Notes under the pieces: model-generated
Databases searched by the model: none
What the model was told of the DNA's origin: nothing
Seen by the model: only the letters and a program-made list of their open reading frames with translations
NCBI GenBank assembly: GCA_052144935.1
Contig: JBKQPR010000201.1
Span: 1 to 11,647 of the forward strand
Direction: 5' to 3'
From: JOPF133 sp052144935
GTDB lineage: Bacteria > Acidobacteriota > Terriglobia > Bryobacterales > Bryobacteraceae
Length of the DNA stretch: 11,647 nucleotides
Position numbers and translations under genes: made by a program
In this document: one piece after another, positions 1-7,163 of the stretch
Numbering within the stretch: position 1 is the stretch's first letter
Layout: each line of letters opens with the position of its first letter

Positions 1-2
1 CG

Positions 3-1037
3 CCCGCGCCCTACGCCTCGACCGAAGAGCTGATCGCCCTGGCGGCCGAAGCGGCCAAGCTGGGCGGCATCTACGCCTCGCACATCCGCAACGAGGGCGA
101 CGCCGTCCTGAGCGCGCTGGACGAGGCCTTTCGCATCGGGCGCGAGGCGCACATACCGGTCGAGATCTGGCACCTGAAGGCCGCCGGCAAGCCCAATTGG
201 GGGCGCATGCCGCAGATCGTGGCGCGCATCGAAGAGGCGCGGCGCAGCGGTCTGGATGTGGGCGCCAACACCTACGCCTACACCGCCTGGTTCAATTCAT
301 TCTCGGCCGTGATTCCGCCGTGGGCCCACGATGGCGGCGACAAGAAGCTGATCGAGCGGCTGAAGGACTCGGGGCTCCGCGCGCGCATCCGCAAAGAAAT
401 GCTGACCCCCGGCGGCGCCTGGGACAACGAGTGGCAGGAGGTGCCCGGGCCCGAAGCCATCATGGTGGCGGTGGTGCAGAATCCCAAGCTGTTGCCGCTG
501 CAGGGGAAGACCATCGCGGAAATCGCCAGGCTGTGGAACAAAGACCCCATCGACACGGTCTTCGATCTGCTGATTGAAGACGAGGCCTTCACCAACGTGG
601 CGGTGTTCGGGATGTCGGAGCCGGATGTGGCGCTGGCGCTCCAGCAGCCATGGGTCTCGGTGTGCAACGATTCGCAAGGGACCGCGCCCGGCGGCCTCTT
701 GGGCAAGGAGCACCCGCATCCGCGGGCCTACGGCACCTTTCCGCGGATCCTGCGCAAGTACGTGCGCGACGAGAAGAAGCTGACCCTGGAAGACGCCATC
801 CGCAAATTCACCGCGCTGCCCGCCGCGCGCATGCGCTTCGCGGACCGCGGCGTCCTGAAGGCGGGCATGTGGGCGGACGTGGTGATCTTCGATCCCGATG
901 AGATCCACGATGAGGCCACCTTCGCGGAGCCCAACAAGCTGTCCGTGGGGATGCGGTTTGTGCTGGTGAACGGGGTCCCGGTGATCGAGGAAGGCAAGAT
1001 GACCAACGCGCTGCCGGGAATGGTGGTGCGGCATTGA
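3..1037 (+). CDS. N-acyl-D-amino-acid deacylase (D-aminoacylase) family amidohydrolase, 5'-truncated
   Basis: Metal-dependent amidohydrolase that, by family, hydrolyses N-acyl-D-amino acids to a free D-amino acid and a carboxylate, probably in the cytosol. The reading frame is open from the left edge (344 visible residues; an estimated 150-200 N-terminal residues missing, including the first metal-binding motif). Visible signatures are YASHIRNEG (His27 of the visible part) and IWHLKAAG (His57). Their 30-residue spacing matches the two metal-ligand histidines of characterised D-aminoacylases. NTYAYTAW follows, then a VCNDSQGT segment (Asp223) at the expected catalytic aspartate position, HPRAYGTFPRIL, and the C-terminal small beta-domain motif GMWADVVIFDP with the closing VNGVPVIEEGK and PGMVVRH. 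The family also contains dihydroorotase-like and uncharacterised members, so the substrate is not certain. An IclR regulator starts 73 bases downstream on the same strand and is a natural candidate controller. Confidence 0.9.
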   Translation, partial: PAPYASTEELIALAAEAAKLGGIYASHIRNEGDAVLSALDEAFRIGREAHIPVEIWHLKAAGKPNWGRMPQIVARIEEARRSGLDVGANTYAYTAWFNSFSAVIPPWAHDGGDKKLIERLKDSGLRARIRKEMLTPGGAWDNEWQEVPGPEAIMVAVVQNPKLLPLQGKTIAEIARLWNKDPIDTVFDLLIEDEAFTNVAVFGMSEPDVALALQQPWVSVCNDSQGTAPGGLLGKEHPHPRAYGTFPRILRKYVRDEKKLTLEDAIRKFTALPAARMRFADRGVLKAGMWADVVIFDPDEIHDEATFAEPNKLSVGMRFVLVNGVPVIEEGKMTNALPGMVVRH

Positions 1038-1096
1038 AGCCGGGCACTGCACTGCCGCGCCATCGTTCGAAATGCCGCTGAGCCGGCCCAGTGTAC

Positions 1097-1102
1097 TACA
1101 AT
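1097..1102 (+). promoter_or_regulatory. Putative -10 hexamer (TACAAT) for the IclR-family gene
   Basis: TACAAT lies 8 bases before the ATG at 1111. A start point about 7 bases past the hexamer would fall at roughly 1109-1110, so the mRNA would be essentially leaderless. I see no recognisable -35 box at 16-18 bases spacing. The hexamer also supports choosing ATG 1111 over the upstream in-frame ATG 1072, which lies before the proposed start point. Only sequence pattern supports this call. Confidence 0.45.
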
Positions 1103-1110
1103 GTGAAACG

Positions 1111-1890
1111 ATGAAACCCGAAGTGGAACCCATGGGCGTGCGGGTGCTCCACAAAACACTGGACATTCTGGAGACCATCAAGACCGCCGATGCGGGGTAT
1201 AAGCTGGCCGATCTGGCTCGCAAGGTGGAATTCCCCAAAGCCACCGTCTACCGGATTCTGACCACCCTGGAAGGCCGCGGATACCTGGACCGCGGCGCCG
1301 ACGGCAGCTATCGCATGGCCAAAAAGATGTTCGACCTGCAGCGCACCGAGGCGGTGGAGCAGGTGCTCAACCGCGTTGCCCAGCCGTTGCTCGAACGGCT
1401 GGTGAATGCGTGCAAGGAGACCGTCAACCTTGGCCTCCTGGACGCGGGCGAAGTGGTGGTGATCAACACCGTGGAAAGCCCGCAGGCGGTGCGCATGTCG
1501 TCCAAGATCGGGAACCGGCGATTGCCCCACTCGACCGCGCTGGGCAAGGTGCTGCTGGCCGGGATGCCGGATAGGGAAGTGGCGCGGCTGATCCGCGTCA
1601 AGGGCCTGCCCAAGCTGACCGAAGCGACCCTCACCACCAAAACCGCGCTGATGGCCGAGATTCAAAAGGTGCGGCAACAGGGCTGGGCGCTGGACAACCA
1701 GGAGAATGAGGAGGAGGGCCGCTGCATCGGCGCGGCGGTCGAAGGTCCGGAAGGGCGCGTGATCGCGGCCGTCAGCGTTTCGGGACCGGTTTTCCGCATG
1801 GATCTGGCCCGCGCCAAGAGCCTGGTGCCCGAATTGAAGAGCACTTGCGCGGAGATCTCGCGCGCCGTGCGGGCCCACCTCGGCACTTGA
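1111..1890 (+). CDS. IclR-family transcriptional regulator
   Basis: Predicted DNA-binding regulator of 259 residues, the usual IclR length. Residues about 11-70 form the N-terminal winged helix-turn-helix: LADLARKVEFPKATVYRIL is the helix-turn-helix, and the LEGRGYLDR stretch leads into the wing. Residues about 85-255 form the GAF-like effector domain, with the family signatures GKVLLAGMPDREV and ENEEEGRCIGAAVEG followed by the VIAAVSVSGP strand. IclR proteins typically repress or activate adjacent catabolic operons in response to a small organic ligand. Here the plausible target is the deacylase-like gene upstream, but no operator was identified. In-frame ATGs at 1072 and 1132 are alternatives. 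ATG 1111 is preferred because it sits just past a -10-like hexamer and keeps a normal-length N-terminal tail. No good Shine-Dalgarno precedes any of them. The stop codon is followed after 7 bases by the kinase gene. Confidence 0.93.
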   Translation: MKPEVEPMGVRVLHKTLDILETIKTADAGYKLADLARKVEFPKATVYRILTTLEGRGYLDRGADGSYRMAKKMFDLQRTEAVEQVLNRVAQPLLERLVNACKETVNLGLLDAGEVVVINTVESPQAVRMSSKIGNRRLPHSTALGKVLLAGMPDREVARLIRVKGLPKLTEATLTTKTALMAEIQKVRQQGWALDNQENEEEGRCIGAAVEGPEGRVIAAVSVSGPVFRMDLARAKSLVPELKSTCAEISRAVRAHLGT

Positions 1891-1897
1891 CCGCCTT

Positions 1898-4558
1898 ATG
1901 CCGCTGGCTTCCGGAACTCGCCTGGGCCCTTACGAGATCCTCGCACCCCTCGGCGCAGGCGGGATGGGGGAAGTGTATCGCGCGCGCGATACCAAGCTCG
2001 ATCGGGAAGTAGCGGTCAAGGTTCTTCCGGCGGTGCTGGCGCGCGATCCCGAACGGCTGGCCCGGTTCGAGCGCGAGGCCAAGGTGCTCGCCTCGCTGAA
2101 CCATCCCCACATCGCCCAGCTCTACGGCGTGGAAGGCGAAGCGCTGATCATGGAACTGGTCGAGGGCGAGTCGCCCCAAGGCCCGCTGCCGGTCGAGACG
2201 GCTCTGACCTACGCCCGCCAGATCGCCGACGCCCTGGAAGCGGCGCACGAAAAGGGCATCGTGCACCGCGATCTGAAGCCGGCCAATGTAAAGATCACGG
2301 GGCCCGCCAGCGGGCGCCCCGGCGTGGTGAAGGTGCTCGATTTCGGACTGGCCGCGGTGACGCCGGGGCCGGCGGGCGATGCGAATCCAGACAACTCGCC
2401 CACCCTGACGATGGCGGCGACCCAACTGGGCACTATCCTGGGCACGGCGGCGTACATGAGCCCGGAGCAAGCCGTGGGGAAGCCGGCCGATAAGCGGGCG
2501 GACATCTGGTCGTTCGGGGTGGTGCTGTGGGAGCTGCTGACCGGCCGTCAACTGTTCGACGGCGAGACCGTCTCGCACACGCTGGCGGACGTGCTGCGCG
2601 GCCCCATCGACTTCGATAAATTGCCGCGCGAGACGCCGGCGGGAATCCGAAGCCTGTTGCGCCGCTGCCTGGATCGCAACGTGAAGAACCGGCTGCAAGC
2701 CATCGGGGAGGCGCGGGTCGCCATTGATGCGGCGCTCGCGGGTGAGCCGCCGCTCGAAACCGCGCCGGCGCCAGTACCCCGAACCGCTCGCCGGCAATGG
2801 CTGGGTTGGATCGTGGCGGCCGTGCTGGCGGTGGACCTGGGTCCGGTCGCGTATGTGCACTTCCGGGAAAGACCGCGCGTTCCCGCGGCGACCCTGCGTT
2901 TTCAGATCCCAGCTCCGGAAAACACCACGCTAGGGCCTTACCTGAACTTGTCACCCGATGGCCGTAAGCTGGCCTTCCTGGTGGGCGGACGGCTTTGGGT
3001 TCATTACCTGGAGTCGGGAGAATCGCGCGATTTAACGGCTGCCGACGGCTCACCCTCCTGGTCCCCGGACAGCCGCTTTATCGGGTATGCATTCCAAAAC
3101 AAGGTCAAGAAGATCGAGGCGACTGGCGGTCCTACCCAGACTGTGACGGATTTTTCCGGCAGTTGGGGAGCGGGCGCATGGAACCGGGACGACTTGATCG
3201 TCTTCGGCGCAATTCCGGGCGGCTTATTCCGAGTTCCTGCCACCGGCGGAGTGCCGACTCAGATCACGGCACTTGATCCCGCGCGCCAGGAAGATAGCCA
3301 CGCCGAGCCCTCCTTCCTGCCGGACGGGCGTCATTTCGTCTACAAACGTAGCTCAGCCGACCCTGAGAAGGACGCCATTTATCTCGGCTCCGTGGACGCC
3401 AAACCCGACCAACAGATTTCCAAACCCTTGGTGGCCAGCCATTGGTTGCCCGTGTACGCGCCCTCGGCGGACCCGGCCACCGGCTATCTGCTTTTTATGC
3501 GCGACGGAACGTTGCTGGCGCAGCCTTTCGATAACCGCCGGATGGAGCTGAAAGGGCAGGCGGCGCCCGTCGCCGAGGAGGTGGCTGACGCCCGCGGCGG
3601 CAACGGCGGCTTAGGAGCCTTTTCAGCCTCGGCCAATGACGTCCTGGTGTTCCAGCGAAGCGCAGCGTCAGAGCAGCAGCTCACCTGGTGCGACCGGGAG
3701 GGCAAGGTCCTGGAGGCCATCGGGGAGCCGGGCAATTATCGAGATCTGGCGCTCTCGCCGGATGGAACGCGTGTGGCCGTGATCAAGAAGAGCGGTCAGG
3801 CCTCAAACGTCTGGCTGCTGGATCTCTCTAAAGGCGGCAGAATCACGCGGTTTACGTTCGGTTCGGCGAAAGACGAAAGTCCGGTCTGGTCGCCGGATGG
3901 GGGCAGCATAATCTTTAGCTCCAATCGGGACGGCCCGTACAACCTGTATCAGAAGCCGGTGAGCGGCGTGAAAGATGAGGAGGTTCTGCTCAAGTCCAGC
4001 GAGGAGAAGTATGCCACGAGTTGGTCGCGCGACGGACGTTTCCTGCTGTATACCGTGTATAACCCGAAAACGAAGTACGGTATCTGGGTGCTCCCTATGG
4101 AGGGTGACAAGAAACCTGTTCCATTCCTGGTCACGGGGTTCGACGAGGCTGGGGCTCTCTTTTCCCCCGACGGACATTGGGTGGCCTACATCTCGGATGA
4201 GTCCGGCCAGTTCGAGGTGTACGTCCGGTCATTTTCAACGAACTCCGCTGGGACGGCTGTGGAGGCGAGTGGCAAGTGGCAAGTCTCCAATGGATACGGG
4301 TATGACCCGCGCTGGCGGGGTGACGGCCGGGAACTCTACTATCGTTCTCGCGAAGGGCTAATGGCGGTCGAAATTGCGACCAAGCCAGAGTTCCGGGCCG
4401 GGAAGCCCCAGCCGCTCGGAACCCTGTTCCGCTCGCTGGGGCGTCTTAGCCCTTGGGATTCCACCGCCGACGGCAAGCGCTTTCTCGTGCCGGCGTCCAA
4501 GATCGGACCGGAGCCGTACACCGTGGTGCTGAACTGGCAGGCAGGTCTGAAGAAATAG
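1898..4558 (+). CDS. Membrane-anchored Ser/Thr protein kinase with C-terminal TolB/PD40-like beta-propeller
   Basis: Hanks-type (PknB-like) protein kinase of 886 residues, expected to phosphorylate Ser/Thr on cytosolic proteins. The catalytic domain spans about 10-280: glycine loop GAGGMGEVY (19-27), VAVK Lys41, helix-C Glu60, catalytic loop HRDLKPAN (Asp125, Lys127, Asn130), DFG (148-150), GTAAYMSPEQ (182-191) and ADIWSFGVVLWELLTG (201-216). All key residues are present, so it should be active. Residues about 301-320 are a weak single membrane segment containing an Asp. Residues about 330-886 are a repeat-rich propeller with recurring SPDG-type blades, for example LSPDGRKLAF, SPDSRFIGY, LPDGRHFVYK, SPDGTRVAV, SPDGGSIIFSSNRDG and SPDGHWVAYISD. 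If the helix is inserted, the propeller is outside the membrane and could sense a ligand or protein. This architecture is characteristic of Acidobacteriota. The gene begins 7 bases after the IclR stop, without a Shine-Dalgarno, which suggests co-transcription and translational coupling. Confidence 0.96.
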   Translation: MPLASGTRLGPYEILAPLGAGGMGEVYRARDTKLDREVAVKVLPAVLARDPERLARFEREAKVLASLNHPHIAQLYGVEGEALIMELVEGESPQGPLPVETALTYARQIADALEAAHEKGIVHRDLKPANVKITGPASGRPGVVKVLDFGLAAVTPGPAGDANPDNSPTLTMAATQLGTILGTAAYMSPEQAVGKPADKRADIWSFGVVLWELLTGRQLFDGETVSHTLADVLRGPIDFDKLPRETPAGIRSLLRRCLDRNVKNRLQAIGEARVAIDAALAGEPPLETAPAPVPRTARRQWLGWIVAAVLAVDLGPVAYVHFRERPRVPAATLRFQIPAPENTTLGPYLNLSPDGRKLAFLVGGRLWVHYLESGESRDLTAADGSPSWSPDSRFIGYAFQNKVKKIEATGGPTQTVTDFSGSWGAGAWNRDDLIVFGAIPGGLFRVPATGGVPTQITALDPARQEDSHAEPSFLPDGRHFVYKRSSADPEKDAIYLGSVDAKPDQQISKPLVASHWLPVYAPSADPATGYLLFMRDGTLLAQPFDNRRMELKGQAAPVAEEVADARGGNGGLGAFSASANDVLVFQRSAASEQQLTWCDREGKVLEAIGEPGNYRDLALSPDGTRVAVIKKSGQASNVWLLDLSKGGRITRFTFGSAKDESPVWSPDGGSIIFSSNRDGPYNLYQKPVSGVKDEEVLLKSSEEKYATSWSRDGRFLLYTVYNPKTKYGIWVLPMEGDKKPVPFLVTGFDEAGALFSPDGHWVAYISDESGQFEVYVRSFSTNSAGTAVEASGKWQVSNGYGYDPRWRGDGRELYYRSREGLMAVEIATKPEFRAGKPQPLGTLFRSLGRLSPWDSTADGKRFLVPASKIGPEPYTVVLNWQAGLKK

Positions 4559-4579
4559 GCTGCTGGAAACCGGCCGCGG

Positions 4580-5638
4580 TCAGAACGCGCGCCCGTATTG
4601 CACCGGCGGCGCGCATTCCGCTCCGAGCGCCCGCGCGGCGTGCAGCGGGAAATACGGATCGCGCAGGAACTCGCGCGCCAAGAGCACCATGTCGGCCCGG
4701 CCCTGGTCGATGATCGCGGCGGCTTGTTGCGCCGTGGTAATCAGCCCGACCGCGCCGGTGAGGATGCCGGTTTCGCGGCGGATGCTCTCGGCGAATGGAA
4801 CCTGGTATCCCGGCCGCAGCGGGATCTGCTGGTGCATCACCTGCCCGCCGGACGAGCAGTCGATGAGGTCCACTCCCAGGCCGCGCAGGCGGCGGGCCAG
4901 CTCGATGGATTCCTCGGGCGTCCAGCCGCCCTCGGCCCAATCGGTGGCCGAGATGCGCTGGAACAAGGGCAGGCGCTCGGGCCAGGCGGCGCGCACCGCG
5001 GCAGCGGTCTCCAGCGCGAGGCGCATGCGATTTTCCAGGCTGACTCCGTATTCGTCCTGGCGGAAGTTCGCCAGCGGCGAAAGGAATTCGTGGATCAGGT
5101 AGCCGTGCGCGCCGTGAATCTCGACCACTTGAAATCCGGCCTCGAGCGCGCGCGTGGCAGCGGCGGCGAAGGCCGTCACGATGGCATGGATTTCGTCGCG
5201 CGAGAGCACCGCGGGAACCGGATCTTCTGGGCGGAACGGAACCGCGCTGGGACCTACCGGCTGCCAGCCGCCGTCTTCGCGCGCGACCGGACCGGCGCCC
5301 TCCCAGGGCCGCCGCGTGCTGCCTTTGCGTCCGGCATGGGCGATCTGAATGCCGGGCACGGCGCCCTGCTGGCGCACGAAGCGGGCGATGCGCGCCAGAA
5401 ATTCGATGTGCTGGTCCTTCCAGACGCCCAGGTCCTGGGGAGAAATGCGGCCGCGCGGCTCGACGGCGGCGGCTTCGGTCATCACCAACGCGGCGCCTCC
5501 CACGGCGCGGCTGCCCAGGTGGACCAAGTGCCAGTCGGAGGCAAACCCGTCCTGGCTGGAATACTGGCACATCGGCGAGACGGCGATGCGGTTGCGGAAG
5601 GTGACTTCGCGGATGGTGAGGGGAGTGAAGAGGCTCAT
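4580..5638 (-). CDS. NADH:flavin oxidoreductase, Old Yellow Enzyme family (YqjM-like)
   Basis: FMN-dependent ene-reductase of 352 residues, full length for the short, thermophilic-like OYE class. It reduces activated C=C bonds of enals, enones or nitro compounds using NAD(P)H, in the cytosol. The TIM barrel opens with FTPLTIREVTFRNRIAVSPMCQY. Cys24 and Tyr26 match the flavin-modulating Cys and active-site Tyr of YqjM. IQIAHAGRKGS (His101) binds flavin, and VEIHGAHGYLIHEFLSP supplies the substrate-anchoring His175 and His178. LANFRQDEYG and SLENR follow. LIDCSSGG and LTGAVGLI near the C-terminus are the flavin-phosphate loops, and REFLRDPYFPLHAA is the usual C-terminal signature. The physiological substrate is unknown; roles in detoxification or oxidative-stress defence are typical. 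The gene is convergent with the kinase gene (21 bases between stops, no obvious terminator). Upstream of the start there is only a weak GGA about 5 bases from ATG. Confidence 0.95.
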   Translation of the reverse strand: MSLFTPLTIREVTFRNRIAVSPMCQYSSQDGFASDWHLVHLGSRAVGGAALVMTEAAAVEPRGRISPQDLGVWKDQHIEFLARIARFVRQQGAVPGIQIAHAGRKGSTRRPWEGAGPVAREDGGWQPVGPSAVPFRPEDPVPAVLSRDEIHAIVTAFAAAATRALEAGFQVVEIHGAHGYLIHEFLSPLANFRQDEYGVSLENRMRLALETAAAVRAAWPERLPLFQRISATDWAEGGWTPEESIELARRLRGLGVDLIDCSSGGQVMHQQIPLRPGYQVPFAESIRRETGILTGAVGLITTAQQAAAIIDQGRADMVLLAREFLRDPYFPLHAARALGAECAPPVQYGRAF

Positions 5639-5837
5639 CGATTCCAGGCTAGCAGGTAGCAGTGGGAAGCTATCGGATCAGCGATCGGCTTGGATGCGGA
5701 CGCCACGCGCTGCGGCGCAGGCACTCCTGCCGGGGTGCCCCTTGGGCGCGTCGGCACTCATGCCGGCGCCCGCCTGGGCCCAGGGCACCCCCTGCGTCGC
5801 AATCGCAAACAAGTGTCGAGACGAGGCTGGAATCCTC
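5639..5837. other. Gene-free segment upstream of the OYE gene
   Basis: No open frame here has recognisable protein signatures; overlapping frames give Arg/Pro-rich low-complexity peptides typical of GC-rich noncoding DNA. The segment contains the nested inverted-repeat element at 5716-5796 and must carry the promoter of the OYE gene, which reads leftward from 5638. I could not pick a convincing -10 or -35 for it. Confidence 0.5.
5716..5796. repeat. Nested inverted-repeat element (multi-hairpin, REP-like)
   Basis: Outer arms are CGCAG (5716-5720) with CTGCG (5792-5796), and GGGGTGCCC (5732-5740) with GGGCACCCC (5783-5791), all perfect complements. A small hairpin, GGCA-CTCC-TGCC (5720-5731), projects from the left arm. 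A second, CGGCA-CTCA-TGCCG (5752-5765), sits in the central loop. The two small hairpins are also near-identical direct copies: 14 bases with one difference, 33 bases apart (5720-5733 and 5753-5766). Such structure is characteristic of dispersed intergenic palindromic elements or of structured RNA. Only one copy is visible in this window, so dispersal is unproven. Confidence 0.6.
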
Positions 5838-5981
5838 TCACTGGTCTTTCCTGGCGGGCATATCGCGAATGGCCTTGCCACGCGGCGCGTCCGCACACTG
5901 GGACGGCAGGCCGCTCCCAACAAACCGCCGGAAATCGTTGCGCGCCCTCTCTGCACCGGCGCGGGTTTGCTTCTGGCTCAT
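5838..5981 (-). CDS. Probable small basic protein, 47 aa, unknown function
   Basis: Open frame of 47 codons on the minus strand starting MSQKQTRAGAERARNDF and ending PARKDQ. I do not recognise it. Evidence for coding is an AAGGAG ribosome binding site 9 bases before the ATG (complement of 5991-5996), the best Shine-Dalgarno I found in the window. About 77 percent of codons end in G or C, as expected for a gene in this genome. The product is rich in Arg and Lys with one Cys, has no membrane segment or signal peptide, and has an early helix-prone stretch (AGAERARNDFRRF). It lies behind no longer gene and is divergent from the secreted-protein gene at 6134. It could still be a chance frame, because 47 codons are short in GC-rich DNA. 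Confidence 0.45.
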   Translation of the reverse strand: MSQKQTRAGAERARNDFRRFVGSGLPSQCADAPRGKAIRDMPARKDQ

Positions 5982-6133
5982 GACTTCTGTCTCCTTGCCG
6001 GCGTCGATCGCAGGAAGCGCCGGGGGAATGCTTCAACCATCCGGCGGAGCGCGTTTTTGGCCACCGCCCCCAGTCGCTCGCGGGCCGCTATCCTTCCGGG
6101 GAACTTCCCTTCTTCCCGCGGTGTCGAATTGTC
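5982..6133. other. Divergent intergenic region between the 47-aa gene and the secreted-protein gene
   Basis: The segment holds start signals for two divergent genes. An 11-base perfect palindrome, GGGAACTTCCC (6099-6109), lies 24 bases before the ATG at 6134 and could be an operator. The sequence just before that ATG gives only a poor -10-like TCGAAT (6124-6129), and no ribosome binding site is evident on the plus strand. Confidence 0.35.
5991..5996 (-). promoter_or_regulatory. Strong Shine-Dalgarno (AAGGAG) for the 47-aa gene
   Basis: Read on the minus strand, AAGGAG is followed by the 9-base spacer acagaagtc and then ATG at 5981. This decides the start and contrasts with the larger genes here, which lack a good Shine-Dalgarno. 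Confidence 0.5.
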
Positions 6134-6520
6134 ATGAAGCTCGGGTTCTGTGTGCTGCTCGTGTCGCTGGCCGCCGCGCAGACCGATGACTACCCTCGCG
6201 AGCGCGAAAATGCGCTGCACCGCACCTCCCCGGCCAAGCGCCTTTTCCCTGAAGACATTCCCTGCGGCGGCTATCTCTGGAAATCGGAGCACAAAGCGGA
6301 GCTGCATATGGTGGCTCTCTATTACTTCTTCGGCAGCACCGATTACGGCAAGAGTAAGATGGGCCTCTACCCCCAAAGTCTGTACCGCGCCGTGTTGAAC
6401 GAGCAGCGCGATCCGCCCACCGCCCAGGTAATCACGGAAGACGGGACGCTCAAGGAAATCCGCATCCAAATGACCTCCCAAGAGTACCAAGCCGCCGGCC
6501 AGTGCTTTCCGGCCCACTGA
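6134..6520 (+). CDS. Small secreted or periplasmic protein of unknown function, 128 aa
   Basis: I do not recognise a family. The N-terminus MKLGFCVLLVSLAAAQTDDY is a short but typical Sec signal peptide: one Lys, a hydrophobic core at about 3-12, and an AAA-Q cleavage site near residues 13-16. This predicts a mature protein of about 112 residues in the periplasm or outside. The mature part has two cysteines, Cys44 (EDIPCGGYLWK) and Cys124 (AGQCFPAH), close to its two ends, suited to one disulfide. It is moderately charged, with aromatic residues in HMVALYYFFGSTDYG. Cys6 lies inside the signal core and does not form a lipobox. The DinB-type gene starts 40 bases after the stop and has its own -10-like site, so the two need not be one operon. 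The start is chosen because the signal peptide begins exactly there. Confidence 0.75.
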   Translation: MKLGFCVLLVSLAAAQTDDYPRERENALHRTSPAKRLFPEDIPCGGYLWKSEHKAELHMVALYYFFGSTDYGKSKMGLYPQSLYRAVLNEQRDPPTAQVITEDGTLKEIRIQMTSQEYQAAGQCFPAH

Positions 6521-6548
6521 GGCCGACCGCCCGGCGTAAGGACCATCG

Positions 6549-6554
6549 TAAAAT
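6549..6554 (+). promoter_or_regulatory. Putative -10 hexamer (TAAAAT) for the DinB/DUF1572 gene
   Basis: TAAAAT ends 6 bases before the ATG at 6561, so the expected transcription start coincides with the start codon and the mRNA would be leaderless. The spacer tagagcc-type sequence has no Shine-Dalgarno. No matching -35 hexamer is visible. Confidence 0.5.
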
Positions 6555-6560
6555 AGAGCC

Positions 6561-7109
6561 ATGGCGCACGAATTCACCGCCTCCTATCTGGCCGATTCTC
6601 TGTCCTTGTTCCGCAGTTTCAAGAAGCTGGCCGAGCGGGCCATCGAACAGGTTCCCGACGAGCAGCTTTTCACTACGCTCGACGCCGAATCGAACTCGAT
6701 TGCGCTGATCGTGAAGCACATTGCAGGCAACATGCGGTCGCGCTGGACGGACTTCCTCACCACTGATGGCGAGAAGCCCGACCGCAACCGGGACACCGAA
6801 TTCGAAGACCCTCCGGCCACGCGCGCGGCTCTCCTGGAAATGTGGGAGGAAGGATGGGCGCGTGTCTTTCAGGCGCTAGAGCCGCTCTCGGACGCCGACC
6901 TGGGCCGCACCGTCTACATTCGCGGCGAAGCCCATTCGGTGATGCAGGCCATCAACCGGCAGTTGGCGCATTATGCCATGCACGTGGGCCAGGTCGTGCT
7001 GTTGGCGAAGCATTTCGCGCACCAGGATTGGCGGCCTCTGACCATCCCGCGCCGCAAATCGGCGGAGTTCAACCAGCGCGTGGCGGCGGGCGAAGCCAGC
7101 CAGCGATAA
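6561..7109 (+). CDS. DinB-like / DUF1572 family four-helix protein
   Basis: Protein of 182 residues of the DinB/YfiT-like metalloenzyme superfamily, DUF1572 type. The fold is a four-helix bundle whose metal site uses three histidines. Matching positions here are His53 in IALIVKHIAGNM, and His137 and His141 in the paired motif QLAHYAMHVGQVVLLAKH. The helix 1 region (residues about 5-30) and the segment RSRWTDFLTTDGEKPDRNRDTEF after the first His are typical of DUF1572. Some members of the wider superfamily are thiol-dependent transferases (bacillithiol or mycothiol S-transferases), but for DUF1572 no reaction is established. It is probably cytosolic: no signal or membrane segment. It is probably transcribed on its own, because a -10-like TAAAAT lies immediately upstream and a GC hairpin follows the stop. 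Confidence 0.9.
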   Translation: MAHEFTASYLADSLSLFRSFKKLAERAIEQVPDEQLFTTLDAESNSIALIVKHIAGNMRSRWTDFLTTDGEKPDRNRDTEFEDPPATRAALLEMWEEGWARVFQALEPLSDADLGRTVYIRGEAHSVMQAINRQLAHYAMHVGQVVLLAKHFAHQDWRPLTIPRRKSAEFNQRVAAGEASQR

Positions 7110-7111
7110 CA

Positions 7112-7129
7112 CGGCGCGGCCGGGCGCCG
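7112..7129 (+). terminator. GC-rich hairpin after the DinB gene, possible terminator
   Basis: CGGCGC (7112-7117) pairs perfectly with GCGCCG (7124-7129) around a 6-base loop, starting 2 bases after the stop codon. No T-run follows, so it may slow polymerase or protect the 3' end rather than act as a canonical intrinsic terminator. Confidence 0.35.
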
Positions 7130-7163
7130 CACTCAGGAACCGCGCAAGAATAACCCTACAACT

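Noticed and set aside
297..1244. 315-codon minus-strand frame
   Set aside because: Shadow of the deacylase gene and the IclR start; composition typical of antisense frames.
1772..2860. 362-codon minus-strand frame
   Set aside because: Antisense to the IclR end and the kinase domain, with an Arg/His/Gln-rich product and no motif.
4598..5659. 353-codon plus-strand frame
   Set aside because: Antisense shadow of the Old Yellow Enzyme gene, which has all family motifs; no protein signature in this frame.
5349..6137. 262-codon plus-strand frame running out of the OYE antisense region
   Set aside because: It crosses the inverted-repeat element and the 47-aa gene, has a low-complexity product and no ribosome binding site.
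5978..6577. 199-codon minus-strand frame opposite the secreted-protein gene
   Set aside because: The plus-strand gene has a good signal peptide at its exact start; the minus frame has no comparable feature.
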